DNA from: Gymnopus androsaceus JB14
Lineage: Eukaryota > Basidiomycota > Agaricomycetes > Agaricales > Omphalotaceae
Length of the DNA stretch: 64,000 nucleotides
Direction of reading: 5' to 3'
Assembly (NCBI GenBank): GCA_009733575.1
Contig: ML769438.1
Location: forward strand, 62,001-126,000
Part shown: piece after piece, positions 11,920 through 23,125 of the stretch
Position numbering within the stretch: the stretch's first letter is position 1
How the letters are laid out: every line of letters begins with the position of its first letter
Made by a program: the position numbers and the translations under genes
Notes under the pieces: model-generated
Database searches by the model: none
Seen by the model: the letters and a program-made list of their open reading frames with translations, nothing else
Told to the model about the DNA's origin: nothing

Positions 11920-12500
11920 GTGCGCTGCTCAACCTATGATGGGTGAAACGGGGCCCCAAGATTCCTCTAGAGCCCCTGCTCCATTTCCCAAGTCCAAACT
12001 GAAAGGAAGGACCTCCTCGTCTTCAATGAGCTTCCAGTCATTCTGTGACTCTTCTCTATCCTTGACAGAGAACACTGCCCACAGTATGCCCATTCCAGGA
12101 CTTGTTGGGTCAGTGGTTCCATCTGGAGAGAACACTGCACGCATGATATCCTTATTTGGGTGAGTTGAATCACCCTTGTTGCCACCCTCCTTCGGTGGCA
12201 ATTTAGATTCAGGATTTTTGCAGCTTGCCTGATAATGGCCCTGGCCCCCAACTGTAGGCAGAGGTTTTGCACCCTCCAACGATTCATTTCCACCTGCTCT
12301 TGCAGGGTCCAGGGTACTCTGGCTGCTCTGAGCAAAACTCCTGTGAAGTCTCCCCCATCTTGACAAGCACAAACATGTTCTGGTGAAGAAGAGTGTCCGT
12401 GTCCATGGCCCGGCGTGTTGTTAACCTCTTCCAAGTGTGCTTGTGGGTGACTGTTGGGCAAGTTTCCTGGGTTTCTTTCCCAGGCGGCAGCTCCTCTTTG

Positions 12501-13560
12501 TCAATTTCTCCAGTTCTGAGCTTGTGATGCTGTCATCTGCGGTGTGGTTACAGAGTTTGCCTCAATGCGTGCTACAGGCCAATATTGGGGTTGAACCGGA
12601 ACAGCCTGAGCATATGGGATTGCGGGCAAGGGTTGGTACACGATTTGGGGTTTGACCCAAGTTGCTCCAGAGGAACAACGAGGAAGCCACTCTCGGTATC
12701 CCCTTACCGGTCCGTCGAGTTGCATCATCCTCCTTGTCTATCCAACATACGTATTGGGTGGGTTGGGTTGACTTGCAATGGAAAGAACTAACCACTTGTG
12801 TACTGCAGACAACAGGTTGTGAATCAGGGCATTGTTGTTGTACCCTGTTTGGAAGGCGTATTCTTTGAACCGAATGATGAAATTGGCGAAGGATTTGTAG
12901 GGTTGTTGGGATATCCAGGAGAGTTTGGATTGTGCATCCAATTTTCTTGTTCGGAAGACTGAATATCTTGCTAAAGACTTGCACGAAGTCATCCCACACA
13001 TGAAGAGCGGTATTCTGTACTCCACTCATAATCTCTCTGTCCAGGAGATTCTGATAGTGGATTGCAGCTGCTTCTCTGAGGAAACTGACTGTGTACGCCA
13101 CCTTGGTTGAGCCCTCTTCATGGATTGTGGGTTTTGCTGTGAATACTCGTAGGATCTGTGATATCCATGGGCGGAAGAGTTGACGGTCTTTTCCTGTGAA
13201 GTTATCAGGTTTCCTGACATCGATTTTTGATTCTGCATTGATCCTGTCCTTCCGCTCGAAGTCTCCATTCTCCCTTCCAGGTGGTCCCTGTTCACCTCTT
13301 TCACCCTGGGGTCCCAGGATCGCCATCCAACGTATTCCATCCCACCATTGAGGATAGCCTGTTGGGGGTGGAGGTGCTCCAGGTGGTCCAGGTGGCGGCC
13401 CACCATAAGGTCCCTCTGGTGGTCCTCCCCCTTCCATCAGTCCCAATTGTCCCCATGGTCTGAGTGGTGGTCCAGTAGGTGGTCCCACAGGTGGCACTCC
13501 CCATCCGCCTGGGGCACTGATCCCAAGGATTGGATGTCAGAGTTTATTTTCTCTGGTCAT
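12501..13560 (-). pseudogene. Gypsy gag (capsid-like) region, frameshifted
   Basis: The first part is rich in Gly/Pro and includes GPQGERGEQGPPG. A capsid-like block follows (KPDNFTGKDRQLFRPWISQ, then RVFTAKP, REAAAIHYQNLL and WDDFVQVFSKIFSLP). This is the usual retrotransposon gag arrangement in mushroom Ty3/gypsy elements. The frame shifts near 12900: the continuation (FANFIIRFKEYAFQTGYNNN) is read in another frame at 12738-13025. The later zinc-knuckle segment at about 12200-12280 (GQGHYQASCKNP) is degenerate, with the first Cys pair not in frame. Confidence 0.75.
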
Positions 13561-13739
13561 TGACCTGCTGGTTACTTCCCTGATCCTAATAGCGTTGGCA
13601 AAGAGAGAAGTCAAGAAGAAGAGGATGGAGTACAGCGGCTAACTCAAACGCTCCTCGAGCGCAGCTGTACTGGGAGGGGTATTGGATATGAGGAATTGGA
13701 GGATCCAGGTGCTGAATTAACACATCAAGCAACTTCTTT

Positions 13740-14318
13740 TTGACAGGCAGAAGCTGCAATGGATCTAGGACACCTTGTGGATGACTCAGAACAGGACAAA
13801 GTAGTGGAAGAGAGTAATGTGAGGCCTGAGGTACAGGGAAGCGCTCCCGGCCAGGGATGCATCAAAGTATAGGAGACCGTCCCTTCAGCCAACCAAACCC
13901 ATGCTCTACAAAAATGCACATGCGTGAGAGCTGCTTGTTCCACTTTTTGCGTTGGCTCCCTTCAGTGGGATTGGAGGTGAGGTCATAGTCATTGAAGGGG
14001 CGGATGGTGAACTTCGTAAGAGGATAGCCTACAAGATATCAGCAATGGTACAAAGTAGAAAATATGATAATGCACCTTTATCACTAATATAAACTCATGC
14101 ACTCGAAAGTACCGGTTGCGATACAACCACAAATGAGAATTTTGAAAGACTCGACTGTTGTTCACAGAACCCGGCCATCCAAGCTCATGAGATGTGAAGA
14201 CTGCACGATGGTCAACCGTTGCTTGCATGATAAGCTGCAAAAAGGTTAGACAGATGCCCATAGAGTTTCTGACAATTACTTGCCGCATAAAATTTCTTTC
14301 AATACCAATATCCATCAT
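13740..14318 (-). pseudogene. Harbinger-like transposase remnant (DDE_Tnp_4 type)
   Basis: Minus-strand pieces read ATVDHRAVFTSHELGWPGSV, then NSRVFQNSHLW. After a probable intron (GTGCAT...TTGTAG, about 14041-14087) comes KGYPLTKFTIRPFNDYD and RMCIFVEHGFGWLKGR. These are the hallmarks of the PIF/Harbinger DDE nuclease, which cuts and joins transposon ends. Two positions that are normally Asp read Asn (in GSVNNSRVF) and Ile (in FILVIKGYP), and a stop follows shortly after LKGR, so the enzyme is dead. The Glu-bearing VEHxFGxLKGR motif is retained. No complete element ends were found around it. Confidence 0.75.
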
Positions 14319-14344
14319 TCCAGGCTACCACAATTTATATCATG

Positions 14345-14941
14345 TTAGATAGGCCAAAGTGTAACAATCCAGTATCTAATATGAAGTAAATCCACAGGAT
14401 ATCCAGGGCCATGGATTCCAGGGCACCAGGACCTCTGGCACCTCTGGATTCCAGATGCCTGGATTCCATGTCTCCTTAGTATTGGTGACCAAATAGGTAT
14501 TGATAGCAATAGTGATGACAGTCTCATCTAGTCATCTGACAACCTATCTCTACTGATCCCATCAACAGTCATGCGACACTGTCATGCAGTACAAATTAAA
14601 ATTTTTGAAATAGTGATTGATAGTTACAGTGATGACTTTCTCATCTACACCAAGCAACCTAGCTCTGCTGATCCCATTAGCGCTCATGTGACACTGTCAC
14701 ACAAATTATGAATTAAACTTTTGATTACTACGAGGATATATTCCAGAAGGAGACCTAGGAAAATGTATACTGTAAAAGTAGTGTGACAGTGTCACATGTG
14801 TCACATGAGAAAAGTCAGGCATAAGGTGCCATAATTAGTGGAAAAATCATGAAAAATGATGAAAATATTCATAGGATGGATTTGCAGCCCGTACATCACT
14901 TTTAAAGGAATGGTAGAGTAGTCTACAGAATCTATGAGCTA
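14345..14941. repeat. Repeat-derived stretch with short palindromes
   Basis: No gene is seen. The stretch 14362-14455 (AATCCAGTATCTAATA... and GGACCTCTGGCA) matches the reverse complement of about 57825-57905, so both are ends of one repeat family. Further right, GTGACACTGTCAC-type palindromes occur at about 14690, 14785 and 14800, again with relatives at about 57630-57745. Confidence 0.5.
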
Positions 14942-15158
14942 AGGTAGAGAGCAGGCAAGTCCTGCCAACGTCACATGCCTTTGGTAACACCGGTGTCACA
15001 ATGCCAAATGCGGGCAAATTCTCTTTGAAAATACTGTAGAAAATGTCCCACTCATGTTGTGGCTTAACCGCTCCATGGATCTCTTGAAATACTACTCAGA
15101 TGGCTGGAAGTAAAATCTGGAAGGGATTGATTAAGTATTACTGGTATTGAGGCAAGAA

Positions 15159-15357
15159 TGTAACGCCCCCGATCCCTGATTGGCAGGACCTCAGTCTCTA
15201 CAGGTGGCGGCGCGTTCCCGTGCCTGCCAATATTCTATATTATAATAATTATATTGTAGATGAACCTTAGCTTTAAACCATCACCTCGCAAGTATACCTG
15301 AAATAAATCCAGTAGTACTTGTTGGCATGATACTAAGGCTCTAGGCTCCATTTAGGA
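15159..15357 (+). repeat. Left LTR (about 199 bp, right end missing)
   Basis: Aligns to 19730-19928 with about ten differences in 199 bp, nearly all transitions. The last 9 bp present in the right LTR (GCCGTTACA) are missing and a GGAA microsatellite (AGGAAGGAAGGAAG) follows instead. No primer-binding site could therefore be read. Confidence 0.8.
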
Positions 15358-16217
15358 AGGAAGGAAGGAAGATTTTATTACATGGCATGGTCCAAGATCT
15401 GAACGCCGGAGGGTCCAAGACGTATCCCGATGCGGCACTAGCATCATCGGTCTTGGGACATTCACTCGAGAACAGACGACGAGCTCATAGCTGACAAAGT
15501 CGCTGCTGTAGATCACTGCCCCCTGAGAATGCCGTTACTATATCTACTGTACAGGCATATTTACTTCTATCTAATTTCAGTTAGGATTTTGAGCATGTCC
15601 AACTTCAAGAGCAGGGCCGTAACCAGGTCTCCAAGCTCACTGGCCAATGTCTGGCAACTAGAATACATGTAGCATGAAGAGCAGGTGTTGAAGTGCTTAT
15701 ATTCAAGCTCATCATTGAATCACCAGCAGAGCGTACATAGTAAACAGTTTCAGCCTGAGCTTCAGCAGTAGATATACATATTACTCGTGGATTTAACCAC
15801 CGTGCCAAGTTTCGGAGGGCCCGGGTAGATCGGTTCTGCAGAACCGGCGGGCAAAAACCCGGACCAAAAGCACCGAAGAAGAAGAAAAGAGAAAGTCGAG
15901 CTTGTCATCGAAAACGATGCTGGCCACAAATCAAAATTAATTGCCACCAGATCCAAGTGTCAAGCAAAAACTTCTATCAGGATATGATACACCCAATCCT
16001 GGAAGGTTTGTACAGGAACAATCGGCTGGATTGACCAATGAGATTGGGATGGAGTTCCAAATTCAATGTCCCGAGCTCGAGTTTTAGTTCAAGTTCCTGT
16101 TCCCATTGGGTTCCAACCAACAGCAGGGCACTATGCTGCAATACTATTCTCTATTTGCTCTGGAAAGAATTCAGATTCAATCCTATGCACAACAAGCTAG
16201 CCAGTGAGTTTTAACGC

Positions 16218-19200
16218 TTGTTAGATGATGGTAGCCGTTACACTTTTTTGAGTACCTGTGTACTCTTCAGCGATCCACGCGAGATGCCGAGTCGTTACGA
16301 CGACTCAGGTTATGGTGACGTGGTAAACGTCGCCAATAACCATTATTGGAATTGCTACGGCAATTCCAGCAACGACGATGTTTTTAACATCGTCAACCGT
16401 TCAAAAAAGATTCACAGCAGTGAATCTTACAACAGTGACCGTTTTTGCATCACTGGTGCCAGCGCATGTGCGGGCACAAATGATTTTAAGCCCGACTCGT
16501 GTTGGGCTGGAAATAATAATGTTCAGTTTGAACGTTCAAATGTGGCCTCGACCATGCTTGAATCACCGATTGGGTCATCCCAATCCAGTGATTTCTTTCA
16601 ATTATGTGCAACAGCACAGTCCACGAGCCAAAAGGCTCTCCGTGAGATTTCGAAGCTCAGGGAAATGTTAGCAAACGCTAACATAACACGGTCCACTCCT
16701 CCGGGAGATGTTCCATACCGGAACGTTAGAGATATTGATGGCAATTGGCAGCCCAGCTACAGCTGCACAGGCACAAAGGCTTGCAGTCATCCCCGCACAC
16801 CTGGGGGTGAATATTCACCTCCAGGTGACTCTCTGACACCTCTGGTGTTCTTGTCTCCCACTCCCGCTCCTCTTCCTCATCTCCCTTTGTCTCCCACACC
16901 TTCCCCTCGTGTCCAAGAAATTGGAAATACCCAAGTTCCCTGACCAGGGAATTAAAAATTGGGCTGGAAACAATGTCAATGTTTATAACATTGTCAAACC
17001 AAGTCATTTTCATGACTCGATGCCCCAGGATGCGTCCTGCATCATACCCCAGTTTGACTCTAGTCAAGCTGAACGTCCATACGTTCATTCCGAACGTTTT
17101 GGCGCAGCTCCCATTGCGCCTTATTCCCAAATTGGATTAAAAACCCAATTTGGGAAGACACCAAGTCATTTTCATGACTCGGTGCCCCATAATGCATCTT
17201 GCATTGTGGAAAACACACCCCAGCTCAACTGCAGTCGAGCTGACACTCGAAACGTTCATGCTGAACGTTTTGGCGTGACTCCGGTTATGCCTAATTCCCA
17301 AATTGGATTAAAGCCCCAATTTGGGAATTCTTCTCAATCATGTGCTTCTGCACATGAAACGAGCCTTCATGATGTGAGGAACATCATGAAGAACTCGTCC
17401 CAGCTCAACAGGAGTTGAGCTGAACATCCTCACGTTCCCCCGGAACGTTCTGGCGTGGTTCTAGCCCTGCCAAATTCCTGGATTGGAGTAAAAACCCAAT
17501 TTGGGAATTTTTCTCGATCATGTGGTTCTGCACACGATTTGAGCCCCCATGATGTACCCCGCATCATGAAAAGCTCACCCCAGCTTGATCCTAGTCGAGG
17601 TGATTGTCGATACATTCAAATTGAACGTTTTGGTGCAGCTCCGGCTACACCAAATTCCCAAATTGGGTCAAATACTCAATTTGGGAAGTCACCAAGCCAT
17701 GAAAACGATTCGGTGACCCACAATGCTCCCCGCATTGTGCAAAACCAAGTTCAGCTTGACTATAGCCAAGCTGGACCCTTCTATGTTCTTACGGAACATG
17801 TAGGTGTTGCTCCGGCTGCACCCAATTCCCAAATTGGGCTAATACCTCAATTTGGGAATTCTAGTGCCAGCATACACACTGGCACAAACGAGCTGCAACC
17901 CAATTTACGTTGGGCTAATGGCAATGCTATTCGCATTGCCAAACCAAGCAACTCGGCACTTCAATCACTGATCAGGTCATCCCAATTTGATGATTTCTTT
18001 GAAGCATGTGCAAAAGCACAGGTTGCAAGCCAAAAGGCTCTCCGTGAACTTTCAGAGTTCATGGAAAATTTTCAGCTCAACCCACATCAGGCCAATGGCA
18101 ATGTTTGTTACATTGCCAAACCGAGTCGTTTTCACGACTCAGTGTTTAGTAAGGCCAAGGACACTGTCCCAGGCATGGCTCAGCTTGACTCTGGTCAGGC
18201 TGAACATCATAGTGTTCCATGCGAACATCTTAGTGTGGCTAGTGCCATGCTCACGCACAGCTTTCAGCTTGACTCTGGTCAAGCTGAGTATCCAAATGTT
18301 CTACCTGAACGTTTTAGTGTGGCTAACGCCACACTCAAATCACCATTTGGGTTACCCCAAAACGCGTTTACTGACCAAGTCCATCCTAGGATTGACTTGG
18401 GAGGACAAACTCATCAAGGAGAAGACCCACACGGGAACGTCAGAGATACTGACGGAGACCGATGGGCTGACATTGCTCAGACAGGCCTAAGGCCTTCCTG
18501 TCATCCCCGCTCATCTGATGGTGAAATTTCACCGCCAGATGTCTCTCTGACACTTCCCGTGTCCTCATCTCCCCCTCCCACCCCGGTTCCTCCCCCTTGC
18601 GTCGATCCGCATCCCGAATCAATTCAAGAGGAGAGGTTCACCCCTCGGAAGGCCATGCCTTCCAAATTGACGGTGGTACATGGTACCACTGTAAATCCAT
18701 GTTTTGGCACAACCAGGCCCTTGAAAAGGGATTGGATGGACCGAGTCGCTGTCCAGCGACTCCGTGACCAAGATCTCCAAGAAATTGGAGATTCACAATT
18801 CCCTGACCAGGGAATTCTTTTTAATATCAATGGGTACCCTGTTGATAGAATCCTGGACAGTGGGAAAGACCCACCGTCCAGAAATTGTGGGAGGCAAATC
18901 TGTCGTAAACTACGACGGATTTCTGAAACTCACGGAGCAAGCTCAAAATGTGTACAATGTTCACAAGAAAGCTTCTTTTCTCTTCGAGAGGGGGAGGGCC
19001 AGTGTAGAAATACACTAGCTCACTCTACATCTCAAGTACGTGGGATTAAAAATCCCTCAAAACACAATTCGTCAGAGGATTGGGTACGGTACATCCAGAT
19101 GTACCCCAACCAATGTCCTACTGGCATAAAGTATGAACACAATGATCATACTCTTACCCGTAATGTACATGGATGGTTACTAGTAAGTAACCATGCCCCA

Positions 19201-19536
19201 GTTATAGCAGCGGGGACTTCCAAGGTGAAGCAGCATTGCTTCACCTTACGAACAGCGGAGTTGTTCACAACTCCAGGACTTTATGCATCCATTACCGGAT
19301 GTGATGAGACAAATATTGTCTCGAATATTTCAACATCACCATATACTGGTGACATTGATAATGCTACGTTGTATGATGTAGCCTTGTTTTACACCTCCCA
19401 AGGCATTACCATTGAAATGGGAAAAGACATAACCGTCTTTGCCCTTCAGTGGTTGACTATGTTCCGTACAACGGACCCTAGTCTTGGATGTGAGTTACGT
19501 GCAACACGTGACCGTGTTCTTCACTCCCATTTCTGA
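16218..19536 (+). pseudogene. Long reading frame of unknown family inside the LTR element
   Basis: About 1,100 codons stay open apart from two lesions: a 1-nt shift near 16930 and a TGA at 17416-17418. The N-terminal third is Asn/Ser-rich. A block FFxxCAxAQxxSQKALREx(S/L) occurs twice (about 16590-16670 and 17990-18060), each followed by a Pro/Ser-rich stretch and a QEIG(N/D)xQxP motif, so the protein contains an old internal duplication. The middle is a tandem repeat of about 58-60 residues. The C-terminal 250 residues are less repetitive and include RKLRRISETHG, VHGWLLVSNHAPVIAAG and TPGLYASITGCDETN. No transmembrane segment, catalytic motif or known domain was recognised. Coding sequence and hairpin array overlap throughout. 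Confidence 0.55.
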
Positions 19537-19700
19537 ATACATGGCACGCTACCATGCATTCAAAATCCCAGGACATATTCACAACACGCTATCATGAATA
19601 TGTTCCCGACTTCAACTATCAAGTTGAAGTTCTCACAAGTATGCTCCAGCTGGGTTGACACGCTATCAAACCAGTTGGGGGCCCCTTTCCTTTTTGATTG
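16285..19700. repeat. Dense array of short hairpins (inverted repeats)
   Basis: Perfect or near-perfect short inverted repeats with 3-13-nt loops occur every 20-40 bp. Examples: GAGTCGT/ACGACTC (16289-16306), TGGAATTG/CAATTCCA (16347-16368), GACGATG/CATCGTC (16374-16394), AAGATTCAC/GTGAATCTT (16407-16428), AAGGTGAAGCA/TGCTTCACCTT (about 19222-19247) and GAATACATGG/CCATGCATTC (19535-19561). The stems have different sequences, so this is not a tandem repeat. The pattern continues past the stop codon at 19536, so it is not a by-product of coding. Confidence 0.8.
16960..17870 (+). repeat. About five tandem units of roughly 175-180 bp in the broken frame
   Basis: Each unit contains AATTCCCAAATTGG then a short loop then CCAATTTGGGAATT (near 17125, 17298, 17472, 17653 and 17827) and encodes NSQIGxxxQFGxS. 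Other shared words are FHDSxPxxA and ERFGxxPxxP. Units have diverged but keep the ability to fold into a long stem. Confidence 0.7.
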
Positions 19701-19729
19701 AACTGTAGGCTCAATCTGGCTGGGGAGGG

Positions 19730-19937
19730 TGTAACGCCCCCGATCCCTGATTGGCAGGACCTCAGTCTCTACAGGTGGTGGCGCGTTCCCATGCCTGCCA
19801 ATATTCTATATTATAATTATTATATTGTAGACGAACCTTAGCTTTAAACCATCACCTTGTGAGTATACCTGAAATAAATCCAGTAGTACTCGTTGGTGTG
19901 ATACTAAGGCTCTAGGCTCCATTTAGGAGCCGTTACA
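19730..19937 (+). repeat. Right LTR (208 bp)
   Basis: Starts TGTAACGCCC and ends GCCGTTACA, directly preceded by the purine tract GGGGAGGG and directly followed by the target duplication AAGAA. Confidence 0.85.
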
Positions 19938-20317
19938 AAGAAATAGTGAGAATACTATGTACAATACTGTAATATACTACTTTTTAGCTTCTCTAAACCT
20001 CGCTTCAAACTAACCTTAAAGTTTTCGGCACAATTTCGGAGGTGCGCCCGCTTTTGTGGCATGATAGCAGAGGGACGTGACTGAATAAGATGTGCGGATC
20101 ACTATTTTTGGTCATAACTCTCCCAAATCTTCGAATCTGGCAAAACAGTTTGTTCTAGATCATTCTATACTTATTTTGCATGAATGCATGGAGCGGATTT
20201 GCCAGATATGTACAAGGTAATTCTTGAGCTATTTTCTTAAATCATTTCACCTTATTTAGATCGTCACGCTTAGTGCACGTGATGTTGGCGGGACTTGCCT
20301 GCTCTCTACCTTAGTAA

Positions 20318-20441
20318 ATGCACTAGTTCGTGGGAATGTACTAGTCCATGGAATCCATGAACTAGTGAATGTACTAGTCCGTGGAATCCATGAACTAATG
20401 AATGTACTAGTTCATGGAATCCATGAACTAATGAGTGTACT
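20318..20441. repeat. 33-bp minisatellite
   Basis: About three and a half copies of a 33-bp unit containing GTACTAGTCCRTGGAATCC and ATGAACTAATGAAT, directly to the right of X copy 1. Confidence 0.75.
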
Positions 20442-22379
20442 GTAAGGGCTATGGCTCAGGTACTTCCTACTTGCACATGTCATGAAATGAAAAATAAAAC
20501 AAAGCACAATTTATTTACTAAGTGTATATTACAATGTACTACTAATTTCAAGAAGAGTACCTACAACATACATGTTATATTCCAAGAAATCAATACAAGC
20601 AGTACAATAAGTGAATACAGTAGATACAAATTAAAAATACATATATATACTTATCCACTGAGCTTCTGCTTTTTCTTTGCAGTCTTCCTGATTTTTCCCT
20701 TACCAGGAGGGCCCATTTTTGGAGGCTCTGCCACTGGTGAAAGTGACTTGCGAGATGAAGCAGGCTGCACTTTCCTCTTCCTCTTCTTGTGCCTTTGACC
20801 AACTGCACCATCTTTGCTGTCTCCTTCCCCCTTGCGCTCACTATGGTTTGGAGATGATGACTCTGAACCACACTCAGCTTCCCAATCTTCCAACATCTTC
20901 CTTTGTTTTTTTGCCTTTCCTTTTGTTTCACTGTCCCCATCCTGTTTGCGTTTACGATCCATTTTGTCAACTGCCCTGGGCAAAGGTGCCTCTGAGTCAC
21001 TGGTAACATTGAGGTCTTTTAACCTCCGGCTGTGTTGTGCAACCTTTCTGTGGCTCACATCATCAATTACATGTGGATGGCCCTGGTTCGCATTTGCCAC
21101 AAGAGGATTTTTGCAGGCCTCCTGCCATGAAGCAACATCCTTGACAGTTACCACAGTCTTGCCTTTGTGGTTGATCACCAATGGAATATCCCCCCACTCC
21201 CCATAAGTCAATTTCCGATCCTCTGTCAAATTTGTTTCATTAGCTTTGCTCCCTTAACTTAATCCAATGAATTCATTTTACTTACTTTCAGCCCACCACT
21301 GTAGGCCATAGACAGTCTCCTTGGAAGTAGGCTCTCAGGGTTGACCTTACCAATGAGATCATTGTGCGCCCTCTGGAGTGCTTGCCACCGAGGCGCCAAC
21401 ACAAGCCATGTAGCATCCATAGACATGGCTTTCTGACTTGACCAATTGTATTTTGGGAACTCCTCCACAGGGCAGTTTGTGATGCAGATTTCTTGCTTCC
21501 ATGCCACATCAAGAAAATTATTCAAAGTGATTTTCTCCCCCACCTCATCTCCAAAAGTCTCAACTATATACACCGGTCAGCCTACACAATCACGATTACA
21601 CACAGAAAACTCACCTATATCATACTTAAATACACTACCAAGAGCACACCGTTTCCAGTCAGCATTCTGATTATTCCCCACTTTAGAGAGAGATGTCCAG
21701 AGCTTTGCTAAATCAGCATCCAGCCCACGGACCTCTATCTCCTGCGAACCCAACATTGCCTCCAGATCATGACACTGTGTATCAATTTTTGCACCAAAAT
21801 GCTGTTTAAGCATGTGACCACCATCTGTACCTGCTCAAAAAGCAGAATTGCCTCGCCCGGAGGAGTCACACTGTGTATTCACAATGAATCCCAGGAGATG
21901 GCTGCCATAGCTCTCATATATACGCCGAGCCTAATATAGTGAACCACCACCTATTAGATAGGCACATAATTAATCCCAAATAAAAACTCACCAGCTTCAA
22001 CATGGGCTTCAAAATTTTCTTCACAGAAGCTTTAACTTTGCCCTTACTCTCTGCAACCTGGATGAACTGATCAACTTGCCCTTTGTACCACTCCAGCTCT
22101 GGGGCCATTGCATGTTTTTGTTTTTCAGGATCATTCAGATCCTCCTCGGACAATCGCTCCACCAATGTATCGTGATACAGATGTTGTAAATGTTCATTGG
22201 TTTCCGTCATTATTGCTAGCAAAGGAATATCTATCAATAAAATATTCATTGAAGTCAAAAACTCACAAACCATTTTCGAGTTTCTCCATCTGATGATCAG
22301 CACCTGAATAGTATACTTTGAAGGCATTCCAGACATTTATGCGTCGTGTGGCTTTTGGTACTGCATCATCCTCCAGGTA

Positions 22380-23125
22380 AGGTAGAGAGCAGGCAAATCC
22401 TGCCAACGTCACATGCACTAAGCGTGATGATCTAAATAAGGTAAAATGATTTAAGAAAATAGCTCCAGAATTCCCTTGTACATATCTGGCAGATCCACTC
22501 CATGCGTTCATGTAAAATAAGTATAGAATGATCTAGAACAAACCGTTTTGCCAGATTCGAAGATTTGGGAGAGTTATGACCAAAAATAGTGATCCGCACA
22601 TCTTATTCAGTTGCGTCCCTCTGCTATCATGCCACAAAGCGGACGCACCTCCAAAATCATGCCGAAAATATCAAGGGTAGTTTGAAGTGAGGTTTAGAGA
22701 AGCTAAAGGATGTATGTTTGCCACAAAAAAAGAAGTGAAAAGAAGTAGAAATCGTATGCATGTTATATTACTGCTATCAACTCATTGTATACTTCCCAAT
22801 TCTCTTATGGATGATCTAGAGAAGGCTAATATATTGTAGATATGCATTCAAAAACCTACATTGTATAAAAGTAGTATATTACAGTATTGTACATAATATT
22901 CTCACTATTTCTTGCCTCACCACCAGTAATACTTAATCAATCCCTTCCAGATTTTACTTCCAGCCATCTGAGTAGTATTTCAAGAGATCCATGGAGCGGT
23001 TAAGCCACAATGTGAGTGAAACATTTTCTACAGTATTTTCAAAGAGAATTTGCCTGCATTTGGCATTGTGACACCGGTGTTACCAAAGGCATGTGATGTT
23101 GGCGGGACTTGCCTGCTCTCTACCT
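22380..23125. mobile_element. TIR element 'X', copy 2 (746 bp, no LTR insertion)
   Basis: Starts AGGTAGAGAGCAGGCAA, ends with the reverse complement, and is flanked by TA at 22378-22379 and 23126-23127. Removing it with one TA rejoins the exon of the surrounding gene in frame (...VQVCFA then YLEDDAVPK). Its body is the reverse complement of the flanks of the LTR element in copy 1, plus about 160 bp that copy 1 lacks. Confidence 0.88.

Larger units (their letters stand above)
5740..13560 (-). mobile_element. Ty3/gypsy retrotransposon with chromodomain, copy 1 (broken)
   Basis: Read on the minus strand the order is gag, zinc-knuckle remnant, aspartic protease, reverse transcriptase, RNase H, two integrase zinc-binding modules, integrase core and chromodomain. 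This is the Ty3/gypsy (chromovirus-type) order. The reading frame is broken by frameshifts and stops, and by a 1.4-kb foldback insertion at 7317-8718. I could not find paired LTRs around it, so the outer borders given are those of the coding part only. A second member of the same family lies at 29118-31712 on the plus strand. Confidence 0.85.
15159..19937 (+). mobile_element. LTR element with hairpin-array interior, no RT seen (4.8 kb)
   Basis: Bounded by two direct repeats that start TGTAACGCCCCC. The right one ends GGAGCCGTTACA. AAGAA precedes the left repeat (15154-15158) and follows the right one (19938-19942), a 5-bp target duplication. X copy 2 shows the pre-insertion site with a single AAGAA (reverse complement at about 22909-22914). 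A GGGGAGGG purine tract (19722-19729) abuts the right LTR, as a polypurine tract should. The interior has no recognisable gag, protease, RT or integrase, but carries one long broken reading frame and a very dense series of short inverted repeats. It looks like a non-autonomous LTR element, or one of unknown type. Confidence 0.85.
14942..20311. mobile_element. TIR element 'X', copy 1, interrupted by an LTR element
   Basis: Starts AGGTAGAGAGCAGGCAA and ends with its reverse complement (TTGCCTGCTCTCTACCT) at 20311. The inverted repeats span about 37 bp. TA flanks both ends (14940-14941 and 20312-20313), as for Tc1/mariner- or Harbinger-type insertions. Without the LTR element at 15159-19937 this copy is about 586 bp. 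Copy 2 at 22380-23125 is in the opposite orientation, 746 bp long, and lacks the LTR insertion. No transposase is encoded. Confidence 0.85.
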
